Of a stretch of 64,000 nt of DNA, positions 1 to 8,974 are shown piece after piece (positions within the stretch are counted from its first letter, which is position 1; every line of letters begins with the position of its first letter). The notes under the pieces are model-generated. The model ran no database searches, was not told where the DNA came from, and saw nothing but the letters and a program-made list of their open reading frames with translations. The position numbers and the translations under genes were made by a program. The stretch covers positions 62,001 to 126,000 of the forward strand of contig PLDA01000006.1 of the NCBI GenBank assembly GCA_003134965.1, written 5' to 3'. The stretch comes from Vulcanimicrobium winogradskyi (GTDB lineage Bacteria; Vulcanimicrobiota; Vulcanimicrobiia; Vulcanimicrobiales; Vulcanimicrobiaceae).

Positions 1-2
1 GG

Positions 3-1316
3 TTGGCGAGCTCGCTCGCGACCTCCGTCGCGGCGCAGCTCGGCATCTCGCCGCAAGCGGCGCTGGAGCAATTGACCCAGGCGTTTACGCAGGCGCTCCA
101 ACCCAACGACACGGGACCGCCTCTGACGAACGCAGAGAGGGCGTCATCCCTCGTAGCACGGTTTCGGCAGATCGCCGAGCTCGCGACGAGGGTGACGAAC
201 GGAGATACGGGGCAACCGATCAGACTGATCGCAGGACAACGCTCGGACGCCGTAGAGGCGAAAGCGACGCCAGCCCCCCAACCGGACAGCATCCTCCGCG
301 ACGCGCTCGCAGCGCTCGCGGCGCCCGCGTCTCCCGCCCTCGACGCGACGACCGTCGCGCCGTCCGTTCCCGTCGCGCCCGCGACGGCGAGCGACGGCCG
401 AACCGTCGCACTCTCCGCACCGGTGCAGGCGATTGCGACCGGCGGCGACACGCCGCTCGGCCGAATCCTCACGCGCGCGGTGCTGGCCGGCGATGAGCCG
501 CCGACTCCGGTCGCGGTTCCGATCGCAGGTCCGGGCAACTCCCATCTCGGGACCCTGCCGCCGAACGTCGTCCAGACGGCGCCGGCGGACCCCGCAGCAG
601 TAGCGCCGGTAAACCCGGCGGTGCTCGACGCGTTCGTCCAAGCGTTCGCGAGCGCGCTCGCACGCACGGACGCGCCGTCCGCGAGCAACAGCCGCAGCGG
701 TGACACGACGTCCTCGGACACCACCAACGCCGTCTCGGTCTCAGCACCGTCCGGCACCCAGTCCGCGCTCTCGTTCGCGATTCCGTTCGTGCACGATGCG
801 GTCCCGGTCGCGCCCCCGACGCCCGCTCCGACGATGCCGCAGCCGCAGCACGTCGACGCGAACGCGGTGGTCGACCAAATCCTGCGCGCGATGGCGATCC
901 GCACCACCGACGGTCAGTCGGAAGTGCGGCTCCGGCTCGTCCCCGAGCAGCTCGGCGACGTCAGCGTGAAGCTGATCGTCTCCGGCGGTTCGGTCGACGC
1001 GTCGATCATCGCGCACACCGCCGACGCGCAGAACGCGCTCGCCGGCGGCCAATCCCAGCTGGCGAAAACGCTCGCCGATGCCGGCCTGAAGCTGCAGAGC
1101 TTCACCGTCGGTCTCGCCGGCGGCGGATTCGCGGACGCCCGCGACGAGTCACGTTCGAACGATTCGTGGACTCGGTCCGGCTCGCGCCGCTTCGGCGGTG
1201 TGTCGTCGGTCGAGGTCGACGCGTCCGACGACGCCTCGCTGCTCGCAAGCTCGAGCTTCGGCCCGCCGATCTATTCGGCGCGCTCGCTGCCCGGCAACTT
1301 CAACATCCTAGCGTAA
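3..1316 (+). CDS. fliK: Flagellar hook-length control protein FliK (5' partial)
   Basis: FliK measures hook length and switches the flagellar export gate from hook to filament substrates. The first ~280 residues are low-complexity Ala/Pro/Thr sequence, as usual for the FliK ruler region. The C-terminal Flg_hook domain spans about residues 285-375 and contains the typical VRLRLVPEQLGDVSVKL stretch followed by an LADAGLKLQSFTV segment. The frame is open to the left edge and the TTG at position 3 has no visible ribosome site, so the true start is probably outside the window. It lies 16 bases before flgD, the usual order in flagellar operons. The family call is firm and the N-terminus is unknown. 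Confidence 0.85.
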   Translation: MASSLATSVAAQLGISPQAALEQLTQAFTQALQPNDTGPPLTNAERASSLVARFRQIAELATRVTNGDTGQPIRLIAGQRSDAVEAKATPAPQPDSILRDALAALAAPASPALDATTVAPSVPVAPATASDGRTVALSAPVQAIATGGDTPLGRILTRAVLAGDEPPTPVAVPIAGPGNSHLGTLPPNVVQTAPADPAAVAPVNPAVLDAFVQAFASALARTDAPSASNSRSGDTTSSDTTNAVSVSAPSGTQSALSFAIPFVHDAVPVAPPTPAPTMPQPQHVDANAVVDQILRAMAIRTTDGQSEVRLRLVPEQLGDVSVKLIVSGGSVDASIIAHTADAQNALAGGQSQLAKTLADAGLKLQSFTVGLAGGGFADARDESRSNDSWTRSGSRRFGGVSSVEVDASDDASLLASSSFGPPIYSARSLPGNFNILA

Positions 1317-1332
1317 CGAAGGAAAGCACACC

Positions 1333-1818
1333 ATGTCCAGCGTCACCGGATCGACCGGCGGTCTGCCGATCGACCAGTTGATCAGCCAGCCCCAGAGCGC
1401 CGCCGCGCAAGCGTCGTCGTCGCTGGGCTCGCAGCTCGGGGAAGATGCCTTCCTCAAGCTGCTCACGACGCAGCTGCAGAACCAAGACCCCCTCAACCCC
1501 GTGGATCAGACTCAGTCGATCGCACAACTGGCGCAGTTCTCTGCGCTGCAAGCGACGACCGATCTGAAGAACGCGTTCTCGACGTTTTCGTCGAACTTCT
1601 CCGTGATGCAGTCGGCCGGGCTCCTCGGCAAGACGGTCTCGGCGCAGTCGACCGACGCGTCCGGAGCCGTCACCACCGTCCAGGGCACCGTCAAGACCAT
1701 CTCGGTCATCAACGGTCAGCCCGAGTTCACGCTCGCCGACCAGAGCGGAAAGCTCTTGGTCGACAGCAACGGTAGCCCGCTGCAGCTGCCCACTTCCGCG
1801 ATCCTGTCCATCGGCTGA
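1333..1818 (+). CDS. flgD: Flagellar hook capping protein FlgD
   Basis: FlgD is the scaffold that caps the growing hook and lets FlgE subunits assemble. The protein has 161 residues. The N-terminal FlgD signature is clear around residues 35-75, with GEDAFLKLLTTQLQNQDPL, then NPVDQTQSIAQLAQFSALQ. The C-terminal half is short compared with enteric FlgD (about 230 residues) and seems to lack the full Tudor/Fn-like region, as in many short FlgD proteins. A GAAGGAAAG ribosome site precedes the ATG. The gene sits between fliK and a small flagellar operon gene four bases downstream. Confidence 0.93.
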   Translation: MSSVTGSTGGLPIDQLISQPQSAAAQASSSLGSQLGEDAFLKLLTTQLQNQDPLNPVDQTQSIAQLAQFSALQATTDLKNAFSTFSSNFSVMQSAGLLGKTVSAQSTDASGAVTTVQGTVKTISVINGQPEFTLADQSGKLLVDSNGSPLQLPTSAILSIG

Positions 1819-1822
1819 ACGA

Positions 1823-2224
1823 ATGGCCGACCCGAAGATCAACGGAATCAACATCCCGCCGGCGATCGATCCGGCCGCGCGCCCGAAGGGCGTTCCGGTC
1901 CAGATCCCGCCGGCCGGCGGTGCGTTCCGCGACGTTCTGCGCACGGCGCAGGCGCCGTCGGTCCAGCAGCCGCTCAAGTTCTCGGCTCACGCGCAGCAGC
2001 GCCTGGAGTCGCGCAACATCCGCCTCACCTCAGACGACGTCGCGAAAATGAACGCGATGGCGGACAAGGCGGCGGCCAAAGGCGCGAAACAGTCGCTCTT
2101 CATGATGCGCGACGTCGCGATGGTCGTGTCGATTCAAAATCGCACCGTCATCACCGCCGTCGACCAGAACAGCATGAAGGAGAACGTCTTCACCAACATA
2201 GACAGCGCCGCGATCTTGGATTGA
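1823..2224 (+). CDS. Small flagellar operon protein (TIGR02530-like)
   Basis: This 133-residue protein matches the small conserved 'flagellar operon protein' found between flgD and flgE in Firmicutes-type operons. The first 45 residues are a variable Pro-rich segment. The conserved core begins at about residue 50 (LKFSAHAQQRLESRNI) and runs to the end (VITAVDQNSMKENVFTNIDSA). No enzyme motif or membrane segment is visible. Its molecular role is not established for the family. Placement directly after flgD and before flgE points to hook assembly. Confidence 0.8.
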   Translation: MADPKINGINIPPAIDPAARPKGVPVQIPPAGGAFRDVLRTAQAPSVQQPLKFSAHAQQRLESRNIRLTSDDVAKMNAMADKAAAKGAKQSLFMMRDVAMVVSIQNRTVITAVDQNSMKENVFTNIDSAAILD

Positions 2225-2250
2225 TCGTGCGCAAGCCACATATCACTACA

Positions 2251-2278
2251 GAGAGCGGACCACTCGTGGGGCTCTCGC
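2251..2278. other. Imperfect hairpin upstream of flgE
   Basis: The 107-base gap between the flgD operon protein and flgE contains an inverted repeat. GAGAGC and GCTCTC form the outer arms, and CCAC/GTGG pair inside around a TC loop. There is no T-run, so it does not look like a complete intrinsic terminator. It could be an attenuator or a processing site that sets hook-protein expression. No clear sigma-28 promoter was found in the gap. Confidence 0.3.
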
Positions 2279-2331
2279 GTGAGGCCGATCGAATGACGCC
2301 TCGCGGTTCGATGACACGAAAGGTCACCTAG

Positions 2332-3942
2332 ATGGCTTTCGATTCGATGTTCATCGGTGTGACCGGTCTGGAAGCCTACCAGAACCAGATCGACACCATC
2401 TCGAACAACATCGCAAACGTTGGTACGACCGGCTTCAAAGGCCAGTCGGTCAACTTCCAAGACCTGATCTATCAGGCGCAGAGCTTCGCAACCGCCCCGA
2501 CGCAGACGACGGGCGGGGTCAACGGCCAGGATTCGGGTCTGGGCGTGAAGATCGGTTCGATCGACACGAACTTCTCGCAGGGCGGCCTCACGACGACGGG
2601 TGTGAACACGAACCTCGCCTTGAACGGCGACGGGTTCTTCATCCTGCGCAAGCCGAACGGCAACGGTACGCCGCTCTACACGCGCAACGGCGACTTCTCG
2701 CTCAACTCCAACGGTCTGCTCTACGACGGATCGAACGGGATGGCGGTGCAGGGCTACCTCGCCGACAAGAACGGGAACATCACGCAGACAGGGACGCCGG
2801 GCGACATCACGATCCCGCTCGGCCTGCAGTCGCAAGCCGTCGGCACCGGGCTGAATGCGAAACTGAAGTTCGGCAACACCGGCGATCAGGTCTTCGACGT
2901 CTCGCTGGGCGGCAATCTGGACCAGAGCCAGTGGATCAAAGAGGCGCAAGGCCTGCAGGCGGCCCCGCCGGCGGCGGGCACCGGCGCGCCGTACACGATC
3001 TCGACGACGGTCTACGATTCGCTCGGAAACGCGCACCTCGCGCAGATCACCTACACGCCGGATGCCACCGGCGCCGCCGCGGGGCCGCCTGCGGTGAACG
3101 GCCTGCCCAATCAGGTCGCGGATCCGAGCGCGGCGCTTCACAACGCCGCGACGCGGTGGAAGGTCTCCGTTTCGTTCGCCGACGGCACGACGTTCGACGC
3201 GATCCAAACGCCCGGCTCGATCGCGGCCGGCGGCGTGGTGACGCCGGCAGTCTTGACCGCGGCGCCGGTTTCCGCGGGGACGGTCGGCTTCGCCTACTTC
3301 GATCAGAACGGTCAGTACATCAACACGTCGTCGATCGAAGGCACCGCACCCGGCCAGAACATCACCGGCGCGAACGTTCACGCGAACAACGGCGCCGCGT
3401 CGCTGGCGACCGGCGACCAGCTCAACATCCGGTCCTGGGGAACCGGCAGCACGAACGCGGCGGTCGCCCCGACCGCCGGTGCGCCGGCCCCGCAGACCGG
3501 GCCTATCGGGCTCGACTTCCACAGCGCGAGCTCACTGTCGGGTACCGCGACCGCGAACGTCATCGCGCAAAACGGCTACGCGGCGGGGATCCTGTCGAAC
3601 CTGACGATCGGTCAGGACGGGACGATCAACGGCGCGTTCTCGAACGGCCAGACGACGACACTCGGGCGCGTCGCGGTCGCGACGTTTCAGAACGAGCAAG
3701 GTCTGCAGCGCATCGGCGGCAGCGATTTCTCCGAGACCGCCAACTCCGGGCTGGCCCAGGTCGGCACGGCCGGCGTGGGCCGGTTCGGCGCGATCGTCGC
3801 GGGTTCGCTCGAGTCATCGAACGTCTCGATCGCCGACGAGTTCACCAAGATGATCGCGGCACAGAACGCGTATCAGGCGAACTCGAAGAGCATCACCACC
3901 GCGTCGGAGGACATGCAAACGGTCATTGCCCTGATCCGGTAA
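2332..3942 (+). CDS. flgE: Flagellar hook protein FlgE
   Basis: FlgE is the structural subunit of the hook, the universal joint of the flagellum. The 536-residue product has both conserved ends. The N-terminal rod-type helix contains the Ser-Asn-Asn-Ile-Ala-Asn-Val motif (residues ~25-31) followed by TGFKGQ. The C-terminal helix contains FTKMIAAQNAYQANSKSITT and ends at VIALIR. The middle (~170-400) is an Ala/Gly/Thr-rich exposed hook domain. GAAAGG precedes the ATG by about eight bases. A good intrinsic terminator follows the gene, so transcription of the hook block may largely end here. Confidence 0.96.
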   Translation: MAFDSMFIGVTGLEAYQNQIDTISNNIANVGTTGFKGQSVNFQDLIYQAQSFATAPTQTTGGVNGQDSGLGVKIGSIDTNFSQGGLTTTGVNTNLALNGDGFFILRKPNGNGTPLYTRNGDFSLNSNGLLYDGSNGMAVQGYLADKNGNITQTGTPGDITIPLGLQSQAVGTGLNAKLKFGNTGDQVFDVSLGGNLDQSQWIKEAQGLQAAPPAAGTGAPYTISTTVYDSLGNAHLAQITYTPDATGAAAGPPAVNGLPNQVADPSAALHNAATRWKVSVSFADGTTFDAIQTPGSIAAGGVVTPAVLTAAPVSAGTVGFAYFDQNGQYINTSSIEGTAPGQNITGANVHANNGAASLATGDQLNIRSWGTGSTNAAVAPTAGAPAPQTGPIGLDFHSASSLSGTATANVIAQNGYAAGILSNLTIGQDGTINGAFSNGQTTTLGRVAVATFQNEQGLQRIGGSDFSETANSGLAQVGTAGVGRFGAIVAGSLESSNVSIADEFTKMIAAQNAYQANSKSITTASEDMQTVIALIR

Positions 3943-3981
3943 ACGGCGTATCGCTCCACGGAGGGCGCGAGGGACGGGAAA

Positions 3982-4014
3982 GGGGGCCGCAGGGAGGCGG
4001 TCCCCTCTTCTTTT
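3982..4014 (+). terminator. Intrinsic terminator after flgE
   Basis: A GC-rich stem of about nine pairs (GGGGGCCGC against GCGGTCCCC, one mismatch) with a short loop is followed by TCTTCTTTTA. It lies between flgE and flbD and divides the hook genes from the motor/export genes. Confidence 0.7.
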
Positions 4015-4035
4015 ATGGCGTAGAAAGCGAGCACG

Positions 4036-4242
4036 ATGATCGCCCTACGACGCCTCAACAACGAGCCCATCATGGTCAATCCGGACTTGATCGAGACGCT
4101 CGAGGCGACCCCGGATACCGTCGTGACGCTGACCAACGGCAACAAGCTCCTGGTCCGCGATTCCATGGACGAGGTCCGCGAGAAGATCGTCGAGTTCAAG
4201 CGGCAGATCCACGGGCCCGATGCACAGGCGGACGCTCGCTAG
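4036..4242 (+). CDS. flbD: FlbD/SwrD-family flagellar protein
   Basis: This 68-residue protein matches the small FlbD (SwrD in Bacillus) family. It has the typical start MIALRRLNNEPIMVNPDLIE, the ETLEATPDTVVTLTNGNKL core and a final helix DEVREKIVEFKRQI. In Bacillus, SwrD increases flagellar motor power and its gene lies just before motor or fliL genes. Here it also lies just before motA and motB, which fits that role. There is no enzyme motif. This is unrelated to the Caulobacter sigma-54 activator of the same name. Confidence 0.88.
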   Translation: MIALRRLNNEPIMVNPDLIETLEATPDTVVTLTNGNKLLVRDSMDEVREKIVEFKRQIHGPDAQADAR

Positions 4243-4272
4243 CCTCCTTCCAGACGGCTCGCCTTCGCCTCC

Positions 4273-4299
4273 GTCATCCTGAGCCTATCGAAGGGCTCA
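4273..4299. repeat. Dispersed palindromic repeat, copy 1
   Basis: Intergenic copy of the repeat GTCATCCTGAGCCTATCGAAGG in the 131-base gap between flbD and motA. The core TCCTGAGC..TCGAAGG is shared with the other copies listed in this window. Confidence 0.85.
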
Positions 4300-4373
4300 A
4301 CTGCGCCTTCCGCGGGGCCGATAGTCTCTGAGAGCACCTCCGTGTCCCGGTCCCCGTTCGGAAAGGCCGTACC

Positions 4374-5216
4374 TTGGATTTCGCGACGATCATCGGCCTG
4401 GTACTGGCCGTCGCCGCCCTCGCGCTTGCGGCGCTGATCGGCAAAGTCGACGCCGGTATCATCTTCGCCCGTTACGAGGCGTTCCTCTTGGTCTTCGTCG
4501 GGACGATCGGTGCCACGATGGTCTCCTTTCCGATGCGTACGTTTTGGCGCGGGCTCGTCGGCGGTCTGCGGACCGCGTTCGTCGAGCCCGTGTACCACGA
4601 ACGCGAGGTGATCGGAACGCTCGTCTCGTTCGCCGAGAAGGCGCGCCGCGAGGGTCTACTGGCGCTCGAGAACGAGGCTGCGGCGCTCGAAGACGATTTC
4701 ATGCGCAAGGGGATCCAGCTCGTCATCGACGGGCGCGACACCGACATCATCCGCAAGATTCTCGAGACCGAGATCGCGTTCGTGCAGGAGCGCAACGCGA
4801 AGGCCGAGGCGATCTTCATGACGATGGGCGGCTTCTCGCCGACGCTCGGCATCATCGGCACGGTGCTCGGCCTGATCGCGATGCTGAAGGCGCTGGGCGC
4901 GCTGACCGGCTCGAGCAACATCGCCGGCCAGCTCGGCGTCGCCACCGCGCAGGCGTTCGTCGCGACGTTCTTCGGGATCGCGCTGGCCAACTTGCTGTGG
5001 ATCCCGCTGGCCAGCAAGATCAAGGAGCGCGCCGGCGAGCAGCTGCTGCTGCGCGAGATCATGGTCGAGGGGATTCTGTCGATCCAGGCCGGCGACAACC
5101 CGCGTCTGCTCGAAGAGAAGCTGCACGCCTTCCTCGACCCGGCGGAGCGCGAGACCGAGATCGAAGCCGGCGGCGCCGCCGTCGACGTCGGCGAGCCGGA
5201 GCTCGCGGGCGCTTAG
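4374..5216 (+). CDS. motA: Flagellar motor stator protein MotA
   Basis: MotA, with MotB, forms the proton-driven stator ring around the rotor. The 280-residue protein has four hydrophobic segments: about residues 1-22, 33-50, 148-170 and 183-205. The cytoplasmic loop carries the charged residues that contact FliG. The conserved motif GGFSPTLGIIGTVLGLIAML is present. The TTG start at 4374 is chosen because GGAAAGG lies ten bases before it and the N-terminal helix begins there. The motB GTG follows the stop codon without a gap. Confidence 0.94.
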   Translation: MDFATIIGLVLAVAALALAALIGKVDAGIIFARYEAFLLVFVGTIGATMVSFPMRTFWRGLVGGLRTAFVEPVYHEREVIGTLVSFAEKARREGLLALENEAAALEDDFMRKGIQLVIDGRDTDIIRKILETEIAFVQERNAKAEAIFMTMGGFSPTLGIIGTVLGLIAMLKALGALTGSSNIAGQLGVATAQAFVATFFGIALANLLWIPLASKIKERAGEQLLLREIMVEGILSIQAGDNPRLLEEKLHAFLDPAERETEIEAGGAAVDVGEPELAGA

Positions 5217-5990
5217 GTGGCGCTGACCAGGACCGAATCGCGCTCGCGTCTGCGGCGCGGCAGCGACCGGGAAGCGCTGGAGAGCGCCGGCATGATGCGC
5301 TGGCTGCTGACCTACGCCGACATGATCACGCTCCTGCTGGCGCTGTTCATCATCCTCTTTGCGATCTCGAACATCTCCGCGGTGAAGTTCAACAAGCTGG
5401 CGCGTGCGATCTCCGGTGGGTTCAACAGCTCGAGCTCGATCAACGAGCCCCCCAACGGCGGGGCGATCGGTTCCGAGCGCGGCCACACCGACGAAGCGAA
5501 CATGGCCGATGCGAAGTCGCAGCTCGACCGGTACATCGCGCAGCAGAACCTGCAGTCGAAGGTCCAGACCCGCATCACCAAACAAGGCCTGGTCATTACG
5601 CTGCTCAGCGACAAGGCGTACTACAACTCGGGTTCGGCTGATCTGCGTCCCGAGACGCAGCGGCTCCTCGCGGTCGTCGCGGGACAGCTGCGCAACGTGC
5701 GCAACGCGGTGCGCGTCGAAGGCAGCACCGACAACGTCCCGATCGCGACGGCGGCGTATCCGAGCAACTGGGAGCTCTCCGCCGCCCGCGCGACCGGCGT
5801 CACGCGCTACCTGGTCGAACGGGAGAAGATCGACCCGACCCGCATCTCGTTCGCCGGCTACGGCGAGTTCCACCCGAAGTTCCCCAACGACACCGATGCG
5901 CACCGCCAGCAGAACCGGCGCGTCGACATCGTGATCCTGAACGGCGCAAGCACGCCGACCCCCGTCCCGGAGACTGAGGCAAACCCATGA
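5217..5990 (+). CDS. motB: Flagellar motor stator protein MotB
   Basis: MotB is the stator subunit that carries the proton-accepting Asp and anchors the motor to peptidoglycan. The single membrane segment (about residues 28-50) contains WLLTYADMITLLLALFIIL, where the Asp in TYADM is the conserved proton site. The C-terminal OmpA-like peptidoglycan-binding domain (about 115-245) has SADLRPETQRLL and NRRVDIVIL. The gene starts with GTG directly after the motA stop and ends in an ATGA overlap with fliM. Confidence 0.95.
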   Translation: MALTRTESRSRLRRGSDREALESAGMMRWLLTYADMITLLLALFIILFAISNISAVKFNKLARAISGGFNSSSSINEPPNGGAIGSERGHTDEANMADAKSQLDRYIAQQNLQSKVQTRITKQGLVITLLSDKAYYNSGSADLRPETQRLLAVVAGQLRNVRNAVRVEGSTDNVPIATAAYPSNWELSAARATGVTRYLVEREKIDPTRISFAGYGEFHPKFPNDTDAHRQQNRRVDIVILNGASTPTPVPETEANP

Positions 5991-6970
5991 GCGTGCTTTC
6001 TCAAGAAGAAATCGATGCTCTGGTCAACCAGCTGGCGGCGCCGGAGACCGCGGCGGTGCCCGAAGTTCGGAAGATCAAGTCGTTCGACTTCCGGTTCAAC
6101 AAGCGGCTCGACAAGTTCAGCACGAACCAGCTCCAGACGCTGCGGACGCTGCACGACAACTTCACGCGGCTGCTCAACAACTCGCTCTCGGTCTACCTGC
6201 GGACGCGAGTCGAGGCGACGATCGTCTCGATCGAGCAGATCAGCTACGGCGACTTCATCGCCTCGATCGGGAACCCGTCGATCCTCTCGATCTTCTCGAT
6301 GGACCCGCTGCCGGGTTCAGGGATGGCACAGCTCGATCTGAACCTGGTGTTCTCGATCATCGACCGGCTGCTCGGCGGCCCGGGCTGGTACCCGCAGAAG
6401 CTCCGCGACCTGACCGACATCGAGCGCACGCTGATGCAGCGCTTCATGGCCCGCATGCTCAACAGCTATCGTGAGTCGTGGAACTACCTGCTGACGCTCT
6501 CGCTCAAGATCGAGGCGCTCGACTCGAACCCGCAGTTCATCCCGCGGATCATCCCGCTCGACCAGATCGTCGCGTTCGTCTCGTGCGAGCTCAAGGTCGG
6601 CGACATGACCGGCGTGATGAACTTCTGCCTGCCGTATCTCGTGCTGCAGCAGATCGGGCCGCAGCTCTCGGACTTCCAGTGGTCGCCGAGCGTCGTCGCC
6701 GGCCGCGGGATGACCGACGTTGACATCGCGCAGCTCGCCCGCAACGTCGAGCGCGCCCCGGTCGACGTGAAGGTCGAGCTGGGCAAGACCGTCGTTTCGC
6801 TGCGTGACCTGATCGCGCTGCAGCCGGGCGACTTGCTGATGTTCGACAAATCGGTCGATGAGCCGCTGGCGGTGACGGTGAACGATCGAGAGAAGTTCAA
6901 GGTCTTCCCCGGCGTCAATCGCGACAAGCTCGCGGTTCGCGTCAGCCGCATCGTCGAGAACGAGGAGTAA
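5987..6970 (+). CDS. fliM: Flagellar motor switch protein FliM
   Basis: FliM is the switch-ring protein that binds phosphorylated CheY and sets rotation direction. The N-terminus has the CheY-binding peptide MSVLSQEEIDALVNQL. The CheC-like middle domain follows (about residues 40-225) with YGDFIASIGNPSILSIFSMD. The C-terminal SpoA domain spans about 250-325. Length (327) is normal. It overlaps motB by four bases, and fliN starts two bases after its stop codon. Confidence 0.96.
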   Translation: MSVLSQEEIDALVNQLAAPETAAVPEVRKIKSFDFRFNKRLDKFSTNQLQTLRTLHDNFTRLLNNSLSVYLRTRVEATIVSIEQISYGDFIASIGNPSILSIFSMDPLPGSGMAQLDLNLVFSIIDRLLGGPGWYPQKLRDLTDIERTLMQRFMARMLNSYRESWNYLLTLSLKIEALDSNPQFIPRIIPLDQIVAFVSCELKVGDMTGVMNFCLPYLVLQQIGPQLSDFQWSPSVVAGRGMTDVDIAQLARNVERAPVDVKVELGKTVVSLRDLIALQPGDLLMFDKSVDEPLAVTVNDREKFKVFPGVNRDKLAVRVSRIVENEE

Positions 6971-6972
6971 CG

Positions 6973-7833
6973 GTGCCCGACAGCCTTCGACCCATCGCCG
7001 ACGCGATGTTCGCCTCGGCCGCGAGCGTCCTTGGCACGCTTGCCGGCCGCACCGTCGCGGCCGGCAAATCGGCCCGTACCGCGAGCGAGTCGTCGATCCG
7101 CATCGACCCGGACGTGGTGGCGACCGTCACTCGGATCCCCTCGGCCGACCTCGCGTTCGTCGCTCGCTACCGCAAGCGCGACCTGGCGCGGATCGTCGAG
7201 CTGATGCTCGGTACCCCGGGCGACGGCGGAGAGCTCGACGCGATGCAGCTCTCGATCGTCGCCGAGACCGTCGCGCAGATCTCGAGCGCGATGGGCGAGG
7301 CGCTCGCGAGCGATACGAACCATGCAGCGACCGGGATCGAGTCGACCGTCGCGACCGACGCCGGTGCCTTCCCCGCGCCGCCGTTCACGACGTTCAGCGC
7401 GTCGCTCGACCTCGGCGCGGGCTTCAAGACCAGTCTCACCCTCGACTTCGACGTCCTGGCGCAGCACCGGCTCGGGCCGCAGGCACCGCGCCCGGCCGCC
7501 GCCGCGGTGCGGCACGTCGAGGAAGGGCAGCCGGTCACGTTCGCTTCGATGCAGCCGACGCCGATGCGCACCGCCGCGCCCGGCCATGCGAACCTCGATC
7601 TGGTGCACGACGTCCCGCTCGAGATCTCGGCGGTCCTGGGTCAGACGGAGCTCTCGTTGCGCGAGGTCGTCTCGATGACGACCGGCAGCGTGTTCGAGCT
7701 CGACAAGCTCTCGACCGAGCCGATCGACCTCTACGTGAACAACATCCTCATCGCGCGCGGCGAGGTGGTGGTCGTCGACGACAAGTTCGCCGTGAAGATC
7801 AGCGAGCTCAACCCCGTCGTCGACAAGGTGTAG
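6973..7833 (+). CDS. fliN: Flagellar motor switch protein FliN with CheC-like N-terminus (FliY type)
   Basis: The C-terminal ~85 residues are a SpoA/FliN domain (VPLEISAVLGQTELSLREV, then VDDKFAVKISEL). The first ~190 residues resemble the CheC/FliM middle fold rather than the short tail of classical FliN, giving a FliY-like architecture of 286 residues. In Bacillus FliY both forms the switch ring and dephosphorylates CheY-P. I cannot see the two classical E-x-x-N phosphatase motifs in this N-domain, so catalytic activity is uncertain. GTG start; the downstream fliO reading frame begins almost at once. Confidence 0.88.
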   Translation: MPDSLRPIADAMFASAASVLGTLAGRTVAAGKSARTASESSIRIDPDVVATVTRIPSADLAFVARYRKRDLARIVELMLGTPGDGGELDAMQLSIVAETVAQISSAMGEALASDTNHAATGIESTVATDAGAFPAPPFTTFSASLDLGAGFKTSLTLDFDVLAQHRLGPQAPRPAAAAVRHVEEGQPVTFASMQPTPMRTAAPGHANLDLVHDVPLEISAVLGQTELSLREVVSMTTGSVFELDKLSTEPIDLYVNNILIARGEVVVVDDKFAVKISELNPVVDKV

Positions 7834-7835
7834 CG

Positions 7836-8189
7836 CTGACCTTCGGCGTCGTTCTGCAGGCGATCTGGGCGCTGGCGGTCGTCGCCGTGCTTCTGGTCGG
7901 CCTGACGTACGCGGTCCGGATGCTCAACCGCGGCCGGATCGTGGCGGCGACCGGGAAGCGGCTGGTCACGGTCGTCGAGTCGACGTTCTTGGCACAGAAC
8001 GTGACCCTTCACGTCGTGAAGGTCGGCGACCGATACTATCTGGTAGGCGGAGGATCCGCCGGGGTCACCCATATCGCCGACGTCCCGGGTGATGTCGTCG
8101 ACCCCTACATCGAGACGCAACGGAAGGCGCTCGGCGAGCAACGCGATGCGGTGCTCCGCCTCTTGCAGAGATTCCGAAAGCAGCCGTGA
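7836..8189 (+). CDS. fliO: Flagellar biosynthesis protein FliO
   Basis: FliO helps assemble the FliP ring of the export gate. Only a short FliO can be read: one N-terminal membrane segment, then a small cytoplasmic domain with RIVAATGKRLVTVVESTFLA and YYLVGGG. The first conventional start, GTG at 7887, would cut the membrane helix in half. The in-frame CTG at 7836 gives a complete helix (VVLQAIWALAVVAVLLVGL), so I place the start there although CTG is rare. The stop codon overlaps the fliP GTG. The fliN-to-fliP position supports the call. Confidence 0.78.
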   Translation: MTFGVVLQAIWALAVVAVLLVGLTYAVRMLNRGRIVAATGKRLVTVVESTFLAQNVTLHVVKVGDRYYLVGGGSAGVTHIADVPGDVVDPYIETQRKALGEQRDAVLRLLQRFRKQP

Positions 8190-8974
8190 ACCGCCGTCTC
8201 CTCATCGTCATTGCCGCGCTGGCCTCGCTGTTCGCCATCGTCGTCTTCGCCGTACCCGCGTTCGCGCAGAGCGCCGGACCGGCCAACCCGACGATCCCGA
8301 TCCCGCGCATCAACATCGGCGTCAGCCCGGCAACCAAACCATCGGACGTCGCCCTCTCGCTGCAGATCCTGGTCCTGCTGACGGTCGTCACGCTGGCGCC
8401 GACGCTGCTGGTCCTGCTGACCTCGTTCACGCGGATCGTCATCGTCCTCTCGTTCGTGCGGACCGCGCTCGGGACGCAGCAGGTTCCGCCGACACAGGTG
8501 CTGGTCGGGCTCTCGCTGCTGCTGACGTTTTTCGTGATGAACCCGGTGATCCAGGATATCAACAAGAACGCGCTGCAGCCGTACCTCTCGAACAAGATCT
8601 CGCAATCGGTCGCCGTCGACCGAGCCGCGAAACCGCTCCGCGCGTTCATGTTCAAGCAGACCCGTGAGAAGGACATCGCGCTCTTCTACTCGCTCACGAA
8701 GGAGAAGCGGCCGGCGAACCAGGCCGAAGTGCCGACGTACCTGCTGGTGCCCGCGTTCGTGATCAGCGAGCTGAAGACGGCGTTCCAGATCGGCTTCGCG
8801 ATCTACATCCCGTTCATCGTGATCGACATGGTGGTCGCGTCCGTGCTGCTCTCGATGGGGATGATGATGATCCCGCCGGTCATCATCTCGCTCCCGTTCA
8901 AGATCCTGATCTTCCTGCTGGTCGACGGCTGGAACCTGACCGTCGCCGCCTTGTTCGCGAGTTTCCAGCGGTGA
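8186..8974 (+). CDS. fliP: Flagellar export gate protein FliP
   Basis: FliP forms the core of the type III export channel with FliQ and FliR. The 262-residue protein starts with a cleavable signal sequence ending near VFAVPAFAQS (about residue 28), as FliP proteins usually do. It has four further membrane segments. Conserved sequences include TSFTRIVIVLSFVRTALGTQ, PPTQVLVGLSLLLTFFVM and the C-terminal MMMIPPVIISLPFKILIF. GTG start overlapping fliO; ends in a GTGA overlap with fliQ. Confidence 0.96.
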   Translation: MNRRLLIVIAALASLFAIVVFAVPAFAQSAGPANPTIPIPRINIGVSPATKPSDVALSLQILVLLTVVTLAPTLLVLLTSFTRIVIVLSFVRTALGTQQVPPTQVLVGLSLLLTFFVMNPVIQDINKNALQPYLSNKISQSVAVDRAAKPLRAFMFKQTREKDIALFYSLTKEKRPANQAEVPTYLLVPAFVISELKTAFQIGFAIYIPFIVIDMVVASVLLSMGMMMIPPVIISLPFKILIFLLVDGWNLTVAALFASFQR

